A DNA stretch of 64,000 bases from assembly GCA_963717945.1 (NCBI GenBank), contig CAVQXT010000007.1:1116001-1180000 (forward strand), in the 5' to 3' direction. Below the pieces are notes generated by a model. It ran no database searches, was not told the DNA's origin, and saw nothing but the letters and a program-made list of their open reading frames with translations. The position numbers and the translations under genes are program-made. The stretch is from FEN-299 sp963717945 (GTDB lineage: Bacteria; Acidobacteriota; Vicinamibacteria; Vicinamibacterales; Fen-181). Position 1 is the first letter of the stretch. Each line of letters opens with the position of its first letter. Positions 26,242 to 35,524 of the stretch are shown here, piece after piece.

Positions 26242-27009
26242 CTACAGCTTCAGGTAGTCCCGAAGGCGTTTGGTCTGGGACCGGCTGACCGGGATCTCCG
26301 TGGTCTTCGCGTCCTTCATCCTGAGGATGTAATTCCTGCTGAACCAGGGGACTATCTCCTTGATCTTGTTGATGTTCACGAGGTGCGACCGGTGCACCCG
26401 CCAGAAGACCGCGGGGTCCAGCGTCGCTTGCAGCTCGTCGAGCGTCCGGCAACTGGACGTCCCGGCGACCTGCCCCGTGACTATGCATATCGTATCGCGA
26501 TTCAGGGATGCATAGATCACATCGTCTGCCTGGACCAGCAGGAACCGCTCCCCGACCTTGACCGCGATCTGACCCCGCCGCTGCTCGCGGTCGCCGATCA
26601 ACTTGACGATCTTGCCGAGGTGCTCGTTCAGCGGCTCCTCGGCCTCGATCCGTCGCCGGACGCGCTGGAGCGCCTGTTCGAGCCGCGCGGGCTCGACCGG
26701 TTTGAGCAGGTAATCGACCGCGTTGACCTCGAACGCTTCGACCGCGTGCTGGTCGAACGCCGTGACGAATACCACCTGGCTCTCGAGCCCGTCGGCGAGT
26801 ATGCCCCGGGCCACGTCGAACCCGCCGAGGCCGGGCATCTGGATGTCGAGGAAGACCACGTCGGGGCGGAGGCGCTTCAGCTGGTCGAGCGCCTCGACGC
26901 CGTTCTCGGCCTGCCCGGCTACTGTCACCCCGTCCACCTGGGCGAGCTGAAAGCACAGCTCGTCACGCGCCAGCTGCTCGTCGTCGACGACCAGTGCTCG
27001 AAGTTCCAT
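26242..27009 (-). CDS. LytTR family response regulator
   Basis: This encodes 255 residues from ATG 27009. Residues 4-120 are a receiver domain with phospho-acceptor D in VVFLDIQMPG, the T of FVTAFD and K in YLLKPVE. Residues 150-250 are a LytTR DNA-binding domain (FWRVHRSHLVNINKIKEI). It pairs with the LytS-type kinase gene immediately upstream on the same strand, 52 bases away. Such pairs respond to envelope or nutrient signals. The targets are not evident. Confidence 0.92.
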   Translation of the reverse strand: MELRALVVDDEQLARDELCFQLAQVDGVTVAGQAENGVEALDQLKRLRPDVVFLDIQMPGLGGFDVARGILADGLESQVVFVTAFDQHAVEAFEVNAVDYLLKPVEPARLEQALQRVRRRIEAEEPLNEHLGKIVKLIGDREQRRGQIAVKVGERFLLVQADDVIYASLNRDTICIVTGQVAGTSSCRTLDELQATLDPAVFWRVHRSHLVNINKIKEIVPWFSRNYILRMKDAKTTEIPVSRSQTKRLRDYLKL

Positions 27010-27061
27010 CGTCAAATCCCCCGCGCTCCGAGCGCGACCGCCCGCCCGGCGGGCCCCGCGG

Positions 27062-28405
27062 TCACGACTCCCGGCCGGCCCTGGCGGCCCGCAGCGGGAT
27101 CTCGAAGCGGGCGCACGTTCCGCCGTCGGTGCTGCTGGTCAGCTTGAGCTGGTAGTTGGCGCCGTAGGTCACGCTCAGCCGCTCGTTCACGTTGCTCAGC
27201 CCGATGCCGGCCGTCAGCGCGTTCCGGAGCTGCGCGTCGGTCATCCCGAAGCCGTCGTCGATCACTTCGATGACCAGGTGCGCCCGCTCCACGAAGCTGC
27301 GCAGGGTGATGGTCCCGCCGCCGAGCTTGGCCGTCAAGCCGTGCTTGATGGAGTTCTCGATGATCGGCTGGAGGATCATCGACGGCACCGTCAGGTCGAG
27401 GGTGTCGGGGCCCACCTGCTTGTCCACCCTGAGCTGCGGCCCGAAGCGCACCACCTCGATGTCGAGGTACTGGTCGATCGACTGCAGCTCCTCGCGCAGC
27501 GTCACGAAGTGGTCGCGGCTCTTCAGTCGCTGGCGCAGCAGGTTCGACAGCTTGCCCACCAGCATCCGCGCCGTCTCGGGCTTGGACCGGATGAGCGACG
27601 AGATCGAGTTCAGCGTGTTGAACAGGAAGTGGGGGTTGATCTGGCTCGACAGCGCCTCGATTCGGGCCGCCATCAGCAGCTTCTCCTGCTCGGCCAGCTG
27701 GTGCTCGAGCCGGGCGCCGTTCCAGATCTTGATCGGGATGGCGATGGCCAGCACGGTCGCGACGATGAGCAGCGCCGCCATCCAGGCGCTCGTGGCGTGG
27801 AGGTAGAACAGGTGCTTCGCCCCGAATTTCTCGCCGACCGTCATGCGGATCCCCTCCATGAAGATCGGGGCGAGCACGAGGACGACCTGCCAGTCGATCT
27901 GCAGCGTGCGCATCGACCGCCACACCCGGCGGTGGAGCGTGGTGAACACGAAGGGGGAGAAATGCCAGATGTCCGGCTTCGGGCACAGTTCCCGGAGCCC
28001 GCCGCCGGCGAACCCGCACCCGACGGCGAAGGGGAGCGAACCGAACTCGCCGGCGAACATCGGCGGCAGGCCGCACATCGTCCCGACCAGCGCCCCCGCG
28101 TAAGGGCCGGCGATGAGCCCCGCGAGGAACGTCGCCTCTAGCGTCAGGTCGGCCGCCTTGTAGCCGAGCAGGAGCCGCGCCACCACGCCGGCGCACGTCG
28201 GGATCCCGAGCGCCAGGGCGAAGGTCAGGCGATCGGGCCAGGCGCGCCGCTCGGTCAGCAGGATCGCGCGGAACCTGTGGTACCGGACAAGGACGATGGC
28301 CAGTGCGGCGATGACCGCCAGCTTGACGACGAGCGTCGTCATCAGGATCTGCTGCGCGGTGAGGCCGTGAGGCTGCTGTGGCACCGAGTAGGTAGCTTGC
28401 GTCAC
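27062..28405 (-). CDS. LytS/YehU-type sensor histidine kinase
   Basis: This encodes 447 residues from GTG 28405. Five to six membrane helices in residues 20-230 match the 5TMR LytS sensor domain (LIAGPYAGALVGTMCGLPPMFAGEFGSLPFAVGCGFAGG). The His-kinase domain has the phospho-acceptor H in INPHFLFNTLN, the N-box in QPIIENSIKHGL and the G-box in DDGFGM and GIGLSNVNERL. It would phosphorylate the LytTR regulator encoded next. The ligand is unknown. Confidence 0.92.
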   Translation of the reverse strand: MTQATYSVPQQPHGLTAQQILMTTLVVKLAVIAALAIVLVRYHRFRAILLTERRAWPDRLTFALALGIPTCAGVVARLLLGYKAADLTLEATFLAGLIAGPYAGALVGTMCGLPPMFAGEFGSLPFAVGCGFAGGGLRELCPKPDIWHFSPFVFTTLHRRVWRSMRTLQIDWQVVLVLAPIFMEGIRMTVGEKFGAKHLFYLHATSAWMAALLIVATVLAIAIPIKIWNGARLEHQLAEQEKLLMAARIEALSSQINPHFLFNTLNSISSLIRSKPETARMLVGKLSNLLRQRLKSRDHFVTLREELQSIDQYLDIEVVRFGPQLRVDKQVGPDTLDLTVPSMILQPIIENSIKHGLTAKLGGGTITLRSFVERAHLVIEVIDDGFGMTDAQLRNALTAGIGLSNVNERLSVTYGANYQLKLTSSTDGGTCARFEIPLRAARAGRES

Positions 28406-28426
28406 CCTCGGACCGGTGTCAAACGC

Positions 28427-28461
<35 letters not shown>

Positions 28462-28494
28462 ACGCCGTGGGCTGTGAGCCGCAGGCCGTGTTCA

Positions 28495-28695
28495 GAGAAC
28501 AGCGCCGCGGCCAGGCGGCCCGGTCGGTCCTATGCCGCGCCGCAGGGTCTGCCCGAAGCAAAGCGTAAACCTGCCCCGACCGTGCGGCCAGGGAGGGGCC
28601 GCTTTGCGAAGCGGCAGACCCGAGACGCGGCGTTCAATCGGTCGCGGCCGCCGCGTTCGGCGCCGTGCTCGCCCAGGCGGGAGTCATGGGCCAGC
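28495..28695 (+). repeat. dispersed repeat, copy 2
   Basis: This matches 9150-9350 in inverse orientation. The core 28545-28621 is bounded by GGGTCTGCCCGAAGCAAAGC and its imperfect complement ending GGCAGACCC, with an inner perfect hairpin GCCGCTT/AAGCGGC. The open frame across it gives an Arg/Pro-rich peptide and is not called as a gene. The rest of 28462-28773 holds no other feature. Confidence 0.7.
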
Positions 28696-28773
28696 TTGAG
28701 CTCCTGCGCATGTACGCCTCACGGCTCGCGGGCGGGAGGGAAGATGCTATGATCGCTTCGGAGGGCCTCTCGG

Positions 28774-29190
28774 ATGATCAAGGCGCTGTTGGTCGGATTT
28801 GCGACCACGCTCCGCTACGTCTTCACCAAGCCGGTCACGGTCAACTACCCCGAGGAGAAAGTCCCGGTCTTCCCCAAGCTCCGCGGGAAGCAGGTCCTCA
28901 TGCGGGACGAGAACGGGCTCGAGAAGTGCGTGGCCTGCGGCTTGTGCGCCGTCGCCTGCCCGGCCGACGCGATCTACCTCGAGGCGGCCGAGAACGACGG
29001 AACCGTGCAGGCCGGCCCGCGCTACGCCAAGGTCTACCAGATCCACAAGACGCGCTGCATCTTCTGCGGTTACTGCGAAGAAGCCTGCCCGGTGTCGGCC
29101 ATCTTCATGGGCAAGGACTACGAGCTGGCCGTTTACAGCAAGAGCGACTTCATCTGGGACAAGTCGGACCTGCTGGTGTCGGCCAGCTGA
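28774..29190 (+). CDS. nuoI: NADH-quinone oxidoreductase subunit I-type ferredoxin
   Basis: This encodes 138 residues from ATG 28774, with GGAGG about 12 bases upstream. Two 4Fe-4S motifs are complete: CVACGLCAVACP and CIFCGYCEEACP. The N-terminal amphipathic start (ALLVGFATTLRYVFTKPVTVNYP) and length match NuoI, which carries clusters N6a and N6b and passes electrons toward quinone in complex I. No other nuo gene is nearby. It is either a detached complex I gene or a substitute ferredoxin. It precedes the methionine gene by 17 bases. Confidence 0.85.
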   Translation: MIKALLVGFATTLRYVFTKPVTVNYPEEKVPVFPKLRGKQVLMRDENGLEKCVACGLCAVACPADAIYLEAAENDGTVQAGPRYAKVYQIHKTRCIFCGYCEEACPVSAIFMGKDYELAVYSKSDFIWDKSDLLVSAS

Positions 29191-29207
29191 CGGCGGCTGC
29201 CGCCGAT

Positions 29208-31046
29208 ATGCTGCGCCCCTTCCTCGACGAGATCGACCAGCGCGTGCTCGTGTGCGACGGCGCCATGGGCACGATGCTCTACTCGAAGGGCGTGTTCGTC
29301 AACCGCTGCTTCGAGTCGCTCAACACCTCCGAGCCCGACCTGGTCGCCGAGGTCCACCTCGGCTACGTGCGGGCGGGCGCGGACGTCCTCGAGACCAATA
29401 CCTTCGGCGCCAACCGGGTCAAGCTGTCCTCGTTCGGCCTGGCCGACCGGGTGCGGGCGATCAACATCGCCGGCGCGCGGGTGGCCCGGCACGCGGCCCG
29501 GGAGCAGGCCTACGTGGCCGGCGCCATCGGCCCGCTCGGCATCCGGATCGAGCCGTGGGGCAAGACCGGCGTCGACGAGGCGGAGGAGTTCTTCCGCGAG
29601 CAGGCGGCGGCGCTGCTCGAGGGGAAGGTGGACCTGTTCATCCTCGAGACGTTCCGCGACCTGAAGGAGATCGGCGCGGCGATCGCGGCCGTCCGCGGGC
29701 TGTGCGACCTGCCGATCGTCGCGCAGATGACGATCGAGGAGCACGGCAACACGCTCGACGGGACGCCGCCCGAGAAGTTCGCGCCCGAGCTGGTCCGGCT
29801 CGGCGCGCACGTCGTCGGCGTCAACTGCAGCGTCGGCCCCGCGGCCATGCTCGAGACGATCGAGCGGATCGCGGCCGCCACCGGCGCCCCGCTGTCCGCC
29901 CAGCCCAACGCGGGCAAGCCCCGGCACATCGAGGGGCGGACGATCTACCTGTCGTCGCCCGAGTACATGGCCTCCTACGCCCGGCGGTTCGGCGCGAAGG
30001 GGGTCAGGCTCGTGGGCGGCTGCTGCGGGACGACGCCCGAGCACATCCGCCAGATCAAGCTCGCCGTCGGCTCGGTCTCGCCCGCGCCGAGGGCCGGCGC
30101 CGTGCGCGTGAGCCCGGTGGCGGCCGGCGAACCGTCGGTGGCCCCGGTCCCGCGCGAGCGGAAGTCGAGGCTGGCCCACGCGCTGGCGCGCGGGACGTTC
30201 GTGCACCTGGTCGAGCTGGCGCCGCCGAGGGGCCACGAGCCGGGCCCGGTGGTCAACGAGGCCCGGGCGCTGAAGATCCGCGGCGTCGATGCTGTCAACG
30301 TGCCGGACGGGCCGCTGGCCGAGGCGCGGATGAGCGCGCTCTCGACGTCCGTGCTGATCGAGCAGCGGGCCGGGATCGAGACCGTGCTGCACTACGCCTG
30401 CCGCGACCGCAACCTGCTGGGCATGGAGTCGGACCTGCTGGGCGCCCACGCGATGGGGATCAGGAACCTGCTGCTGGTGACCGGCGATCCGCCGCGGCGG
30501 GGCGACTACGCGTTCGCCACCGGCGTCTACGACGTCGACTCGATCGGTCTGACCAACGTCGTGACGCGGCTCAATCAAGGCGTGGACATCGGCGGCGAGC
30601 CGCTCGTCAGCCAGACCGCCTACCATATCGGCGTGGCGGTCAACCCGACGGCGCTCGACCTGGACGACGAGGTCCGGCGGTTCGAGTTCAAGGTCGAGGC
30701 CGGGGCGGAGTTCGCCGTGACGCAGCCGCTGTTCGACCTCGAGGCATTCGACCGGTTCATGCGGAGAATCGAGCACCTCGGGATTCCGATCCTGGCCGGC
30801 CTCTGGCCGTTCGACACCCTGCGGAACGCCGAGTTCCTGGCCAACGAAGTGCCGGGCGTGCGGGTGCCCGACCACTACCTGCGCCGGATGCGCGCCACCG
30901 GTTCGGACGGCGCGGCGGCGGCCGAGGGGGTGGCGATCGCGCGCGAGATCGCGGCGGCGGTGAAGGACCGGGTGCAGGGGGTGCAACTCTCGAACGCGAC
31001 CGGGCGCATCCAGGTCGCCCTGGAAGTGCTCGATGGCCTCCTGTAG
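29208..31046 (+). CDS. bifunctional homocysteine S-methyltransferase / methylenetetrahydrofolate reductase
   Basis: This encodes 612 residues from ATG 29208. Residues 5-290 are a homocysteine methyltransferase domain with zinc ligands C in GVNCSVGP and the CC of VGGCCGTTP. Residues 325-612 are a MTHFR domain (LVTGDPPRRGDY and FAVTQPLFDLEAF). The fusion lets methylenetetrahydrofolate be reduced and the methyl group used for methionine, as in YitJ-type proteins. The stop codon lies inside the first unit of the hairpin repeat that follows. It may be cotranscribed with nuoI. Confidence 0.9.
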   Translation: MLRPFLDEIDQRVLVCDGAMGTMLYSKGVFVNRCFESLNTSEPDLVAEVHLGYVRAGADVLETNTFGANRVKLSSFGLADRVRAINIAGARVARHAAREQAYVAGAIGPLGIRIEPWGKTGVDEAEEFFREQAAALLEGKVDLFILETFRDLKEIGAAIAAVRGLCDLPIVAQMTIEEHGNTLDGTPPEKFAPELVRLGAHVVGVNCSVGPAAMLETIERIAAATGAPLSAQPNAGKPRHIEGRTIYLSSPEYMASYARRFGAKGVRLVGGCCGTTPEHIRQIKLAVGSVSPAPRAGAVRVSPVAAGEPSVAPVPRERKSRLAHALARGTFVHLVELAPPRGHEPGPVVNEARALKIRGVDAVNVPDGPLAEARMSALSTSVLIEQRAGIETVLHYACRDRNLLGMESDLLGAHAMGIRNLLLVTGDPPRRGDYAFATGVYDVDSIGLTNVVTRLNQGVDIGGEPLVSQTAYHIGVAVNPTALDLDDEVRRFEFKVEAGAEFAVTQPLFDLEAFDRFMRRIEHLGIPILAGLWPFDTLRNAEFLANEVPGVRVPDHYLRRMRATGSDGAAAAEGVAIAREIAAAVKDRVQGVQLSNATGRIQVALEVLDGLL

Positions 31047-31185
31047 CGCCAGCGATCTCGCGAGCCAGGAGGCTCGCGCCACACGAACAGGTGTAGCGCC
31101 GGCGGACTCGCGAGCCAGGAGGCTCGCGCCACACGAACAGGTGTAGCGCCGGCCTCCTGGCCGGCGCTCGACACACAAACTTGTG
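31042..31185 (+). repeat. tandem 50-bp hairpin repeat
   Basis: Units start with TGTAGCGCC at 31042, 31092 and 31142. The first two hold the hairpin CGCGAGCC-AGGA-GGCTCGCG; the third has GCCGGCC-TCCT-GGCCGGC. Units 1 and 2 are nearly identical. The array begins inside the stop codon of the preceding gene and may end its transcript. Confidence 0.8.
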
Positions 31186-31274
31186 GGGCGGGTGCCGAGA
31201 ATAGTACACTGCCCAGTCCGGCTCACGCCCGCTAAAGTCGACCCAATCGAGCCGAAATACTTGCGGAGCACTGA

Positions 31275-31988
31275 ATGGCGCTATTTCAACGAGGCGAGTC
31301 GGGACGCGCGGAAGAAATCATAGCCACTTCCGATGTGGCGACCCGGGCCTTGTCGGTGACGGTGGTCGAGAACGATTTCGTCGAAGAGGTCTACCGCAAG
31401 CTGGCGCCGAACTACGACTGGTTCTTCGGCCCCACCCTGCACCCCGGTCGCCTGCAGGCGATCCAGCGGATGGGCATCAAGCCGACCGACCGCATCCTCG
31501 AGGTCGGCGTGGGCACCGGCATCAACGCGGTGCTGTATCCCCGCGAGTGCTCGGTCACCGGCATCGATTTCTCCGCGGAGATGCTCCAGCGGGGCGAGCG
31601 TCGGCTCGCGCGAAAGGGGCGGACCAATGTCCGGCTGCTCGAGATGGACGCGGCCGCGATGGCCTTCCCTGACAACTCGTTCGACATCGTCTACGCGCCG
31701 TACCTGATCAGCGTGGTGCCGGACCCGGTGACCGTCGTCACCGAGATGCGGCGCGTGTGCCGCCCCGGCGGCCGGGTGATCATCCTCAATCACTTCCGCA
31801 GCCCGAACGGCCTGCTGGCCTGGTTCGAGCGCCTGATTTCGCCGCTCACCTTGTACGCCGGGTTCAAGGCCGACCTCGACCTGCCCGCGTTTCTCGCCCA
31901 GGCGGACCTGCACCCGGTGTCGATCGAGAAGGTGAACGTGCCGCGGCTCTGGTCGCTGGTCACGTGCGTCAAGGCACCCGTCGACTGA
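31275..31988 (+). CDS. SAM-dependent methyltransferase, phospholipid methyltransferase-like
   Basis: This encodes 237 residues. A class I Rossmann methyltransferase fold spans about residues 70-180, with SAM motif ILEVGVGTGIN, acidic D in VTGIDFS, D in LEMDAAAM and the post-II motif DNSFDIVYAPYLI. The YRKLAPNYDWFFGPTLHPGR start resembles phosphatidylethanolamine N-methyltransferase PmtA and UbiE-like proteins. A hydrophobic FERLISPLTLYAG segment suits membrane-lipid substrates. The end overlaps the opposing gene by 20 bases. Confidence 0.75.
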   Translation: MALFQRGESGRAEEIIATSDVATRALSVTVVENDFVEEVYRKLAPNYDWFFGPTLHPGRLQAIQRMGIKPTDRILEVGVGTGINAVLYPRECSVTGIDFSAEMLQRGERRLARKGRTNVRLLEMDAAAMAFPDNSFDIVYAPYLISVVPDPVTVVTEMRRVCRPGGRVIILNHFRSPNGLLAWFERLISPLTLYAGFKADLDLPAFLAQADLHPVSIEKVNVPRLWSLVTCVKAPVD

Positions 31989-33105
31989 CGCCCATCCGTT
32001 CCAGGATCAACTCCGCCGCCACCGCCGCCCCCGATACGTCCGCGGGCTCCGGATGGTCCTGTCCCAGCAGTTCCTCGAGATAGGGTAGCCACTCGCCCGC
32101 GAACAGGGCTTCCTGCGGGATGTACTGCGACCGCACGTAGCGGGGCATCTCCTGGACGAGGACCTCGTACTCGATGAAGTTCCCGCGCGAGGTGTAGAGC
32201 AGCGACGTCTGATGCGCGGCGCACTCGGCGATGATGCCGTAGCCGGGCTTGGTCGCCACCACGTCCACCGCGGCCACCAGGTCCTCGTACCGCCACCCGG
32301 CGCCGTAGAGCGCCTGCTCGTCGAACTCGACCACCCCGCGATCGCTCCGGCGTGCCGCGTCGGACATCTCGAGGTGCCCGGTCAGCACGGCGACGAACTC
32401 TCCGCCGAAGGCGTCGAAGGCCCGCGGCGAGACGTCGCGCAGCCCGTGGCCGCCGAACGAGAGCAGCACGAGCTTGCGGTCGAGGGGAAGGCCGAGCGCC
32501 TTTCGCGTCTCGTCGGGGTGGCGAGTGGATCGGCGCGCCACCAGCGGCAGGTCGCGCGTCGCCTCCGGCGGCGCCATCTCGAACCCGCCCCACATCGGCA
32601 GCCTGAGGAACAGGTCGGCCTGACCGCACGCGTCGCGGACCTGTCGCACGAGGTCGACTGCTCCGAACCGCTCGGGCTCGTAATCCTCGTAGATCCAGTC
32701 CCAGGTGAAGTTCGCGACGGCGATCGACGGGATCCCGGCCGCGCGCGCGGCCGCGAAGGCGAGCGGCGGCACGTCGCCGACGACGAGGGCCGGGCGGAGC
32801 GAGCGCAGCAGATCGCGCTCGGCCGCCACCTTCGCGTCGAAGTCCGCGTAGAACGCCGCCGCGCGGCGGATGGTCGCCGCTTCGTCGAGGCGCAGGCTGT
32901 CGATCTGGACGACGCCGGTGTCGCATTCGACCTGCTGGAACTCGACCGGCGCCCTCAGCGTCAGGTCGAAGATCCAGCGCTTCGCGCCCGTCCGGACGAC
33001 GACCGGCAGGCCGGGCCGGCGCTCGCGCAGGGCGTTGATGATCTCGATGTCGCGGGACGCGTGGCCGAAGCCGTGGCCGGACACATACCAGACGATCGGC
33101 TGCAT
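31969..33105 (-). CDS. glycosyltransferase-like protein
   Basis: This encodes 378 residues. The start VWYVSGHGFGHASRDIEII is the glycine-rich nucleotide-sugar entry loop of GT-B enzymes resembling the N-terminal half of plant arabinokinase-type proteins. A C-terminal donor-site stretch reads AAVDVVATKPGYGIIAECAAHQTSLLYTSRGNFIEYEVL, again typical of GT-B folds. Substrate unknown. It lies seven bases after lon and may be cotranscribed with it. Confidence 0.75.
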   Translation of the reverse strand: MQPIVWYVSGHGFGHASRDIEIINALRERRPGLPVVVRTGAKRWIFDLTLRAPVEFQQVECDTGVVQIDSLRLDEAATIRRAAAFYADFDAKVAAERDLLRSLRPALVVGDVPPLAFAAARAAGIPSIAVANFTWDWIYEDYEPERFGAVDLVRQVRDACGQADLFLRLPMWGGFEMAPPEATRDLPLVARRSTRHPDETRKALGLPLDRKLVLLSFGGHGLRDVSPRAFDAFGGEFVAVLTGHLEMSDAARRSDRGVVEFDEQALYGAGWRYEDLVAAVDVVATKPGYGIIAECAAHQTSLLYTSRGNFIEYEVLVQEMPRYVRSQYIPQEALFAGEWLPYLEELLGQDHPEPADVSGAAVAAELILERMGVSRRVP

Positions 33106-33112
33106 GGCGCGC

Positions 33113-35470
33113 TCAGACCGCCGCGGGGCTGGGCAGCGCGGCGGGCACCGCCGCCGGCAGCGCGACCCGCAGGACCTCTTCGAGCGTCGACGCCGGGACG
33201 AAGCGGATCGCCTTCCGCACTTCCTCCGGCAGTTCCGCCAGGTCCGGCTCGTTCCTCTCCGGCAGCACGAACGTCTTGATGCCGTGGCGGCTGGCCGCCA
33301 GCACCTTTTCGCGGATGCCGCCGACCGGCAGCACCAGGCCGGTCAGCGTGATCTCTCCCGTCATCGCGACATCGGGCTGCACCGGTTCGTGCCGGACGGC
33401 GGAGAGGATCGCGGTGGCCATCGTGACGCCGGCCGACGGCCCGTCCTTCGGGATCGCGCCGGCCGGGACGTGGACGTGCAGGTCGTGATCGTCGAGGAAC
33501 GCCGGGTCCACGCCGAAGGCGGTCGCGTTGGCGCGGATGTGGCTGACGGCCGCCCGCGCCGACTCCTGCATGACGTTGCCGAGCTGGCCGGTGAGAATCA
33601 GGTTCTCATGGCCTCCCGGCACGAGCGTCGCCTCGATGAACAGGACGTCGCCGCCGGTCTCGGTCCACGCGACGCCGGTGGCCACGCCGGGGCGCGACAC
33701 CCTGAACGCCACCTCGCCGTGGATGCGCGGCGGGCCCAGGTACTCGGGCAGCTCGCCGGCATGAACCGTCACCGGGAGCATGGCCGGACCCGATCCGGCG
33801 ACGCGGGCCGCCACCTTGCGAGCGACCGTGCCGACCTGGCGTTCCAGGTTCCGGACCCCCGCCTCCCGCGTGTACTGCTCGATCACCGCGTGCAGCGTGT
33901 CGTCGGGCAGCTGGACCGACTCCGCCGGCAGGCCGTGCTCGGCGAGCTGGCGCGGGATCAGGTACCGCCGCGCGATGTGCAGCTTCTCGTCTCCGGTGTA
34001 GCCGGCCAGCGAGATGATCTCCATCCGGTCGAGCAGCGCCGGGTACACCGGGCCCAGCGTGTTGGCGGTCGCGATGAACAGGACGCGCGACAGGTCGTAG
34101 TTCAGCTCGAGGTAGTGGTCGCGGAACGTGTTGTTCTGCGCCGGGTCGAGCACCTCGAGCAGCGCGGCCGCCGGGTCGCCCTGGAACCCGACGCTCATCT
34201 TGTCGACCTCGTCCAGCATGAAGACGGGGTTGGCCGACCCCGCCTGCTTCATCGCCTGGATGATCCGACCCGGGAGGGCGCCGATGTACGTGCGCCGGTG
34301 GCCCCGGATCTCCGCTTCGTCGCGCACGCCCCCGAGCGAGATCCGGACGAACTTCCGGTTCATCGCGCGCGCGATCGACTGGCCGAGCGACGTCTTGCCG
34401 ACGCCGGGGGCTCCCACGAAGCAGAGGATGGGTCCCCGCATGTCCCCCTTCAGCTTGCGCACGGCGAGGTACTCGACAATCCGTTCCTTCACCTTGTCGA
34501 GGTCGTAGTGGTCCTCGTCCAGCACGCGCCGGGCCTCGACCGGATCGAGCCGGTCCTCGGTGGTCGTGCTCCACGGGACGTCCAGCACCCAGTCGAGATA
34601 GGTGCGGATCATCTGGTACTCCGGCGAGGCCGGCGTCATCCGCTCCAGCCGCTCCACCTCGTGCGCCGCGGCCGTCGCCACGTGCTCGGGCAGGTTCGCC
34701 TTGGCGATCCGCTCGCGCAGTTCCGCGGTTTCGGCCCCCTCCTTCTCGCCGAGCTCCTCCTGGATCGCCTTCAGCTGCTGGCGCAGGTAGTACTGGCGCT
34801 GCGCGTCGGTCATCTCCGCCTGGGCCTGCGATTCGATCTTGCCCTTCAGCTCGAGCAGCGCGATCTCGCGGTTCAGGACGCCGGAGACCGCCTGCAGCTT
34901 GACGAGCAGCCGGTCCTCTTCGAGCAGCTTCTGCTTGTCCTCGGGCTTCATGTCGAGCAGGCTGCCGAGCAGGTAGACCAGGCGGAGCGGGTCGTCGATG
35001 CTCATCACCATCGCCCGCAGTTCCTGCGACAGGCCGCTCGTCAGGTTCATCGCGCGGTCGATCAGCTCCTTGAGGCTCCTGACGTAGGCGTCCACCTCGA
35101 GGGTCTTCTCGACCAGCTCGGGGCGCGCGGTGACCGCCGCGGTCATCACCAGGTCGGTCCGCGAGATGACCCCCGCGGCGCGGGCGACGCCTTCGACGAT
35201 GATGTGCACGCCGGTCGGCGACTTCGCCATCTGGCGGACGATCCCCACCGTGCCGATCTGGCTGAGGTCGGCCGGCTGGGGGTCGTCGGCCTCCTCGCGC
35301 TCGAGCGTCAGGAACAGCATCCGCTCGGTGCCGAGCGCGCGGTGGACCGATTCGACCGAGACCGGCCGGTCGGCCGCGAGCGGCTGGAGCGTCAGCGGGA
35401 ACAGGACGCTCTGCCGGAGCGGAAGCACCGGGAGCTCGGCCGGCAGCTTGATCGACGAAGTGTTCGCCAT
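33113..35470 (-). CDS. lon: ATP-dependent protease Lon
   Basis: This encodes 785 residues. The N-terminal LAN domain (VLPLRQSVLFPLTLQPL) is followed by coiled coil, an AAA+ module with Walker A GAPGVGKTS and Walker B FMLDEVDK, and a C-terminal protease domain. The catalytic dyad is S679 in KDGPSAG and K722 in GGIREKVL. The hexamer degrades misfolded and regulatory proteins in the cytoplasm. All key residues are present. Confidence 0.97.
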   Translation of the reverse strand: MANTSSIKLPAELPVLPLRQSVLFPLTLQPLAADRPVSVESVHRALGTERMLFLTLEREEADDPQPADLSQIGTVGIVRQMAKSPTGVHIIVEGVARAAGVISRTDLVMTAAVTARPELVEKTLEVDAYVRSLKELIDRAMNLTSGLSQELRAMVMSIDDPLRLVYLLGSLLDMKPEDKQKLLEEDRLLVKLQAVSGVLNREIALLELKGKIESQAQAEMTDAQRQYYLRQQLKAIQEELGEKEGAETAELRERIAKANLPEHVATAAAHEVERLERMTPASPEYQMIRTYLDWVLDVPWSTTTEDRLDPVEARRVLDEDHYDLDKVKERIVEYLAVRKLKGDMRGPILCFVGAPGVGKTSLGQSIARAMNRKFVRISLGGVRDEAEIRGHRRTYIGALPGRIIQAMKQAGSANPVFMLDEVDKMSVGFQGDPAAALLEVLDPAQNNTFRDHYLELNYDLSRVLFIATANTLGPVYPALLDRMEIISLAGYTGDEKLHIARRYLIPRQLAEHGLPAESVQLPDDTLHAVIEQYTREAGVRNLERQVGTVARKVAARVAGSGPAMLPVTVHAGELPEYLGPPRIHGEVAFRVSRPGVATGVAWTETGGDVLFIEATLVPGGHENLILTGQLGNVMQESARAAVSHIRANATAFGVDPAFLDDHDLHVHVPAGAIPKDGPSAGVTMATAILSAVRHEPVQPDVAMTGEITLTGLVLPVGGIREKVLAASRHGIKTFVLPERNEPDLAELPEEVRKAIRFVPASTLEEVLRVALPAAVPAALPSPAAV

Positions 35471-35524
35471 AGCCTCATTCTCGCACAGTCATCGTCGCGG
35501 CCTGCGCGGCGCCGGGCCGGGCGG

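Noticed and set aside
28474..28752. Open frame of 92 codons across the second dispersed repeat
   Set aside because: The same peptide appears in the other copy because the DNA is repeated; no sign of a real protein.
31042..31185. Possible CRISPR array
   Set aside because: Only two near-identical units and a partial one, with no spacers of variable sequence and no cas genes.
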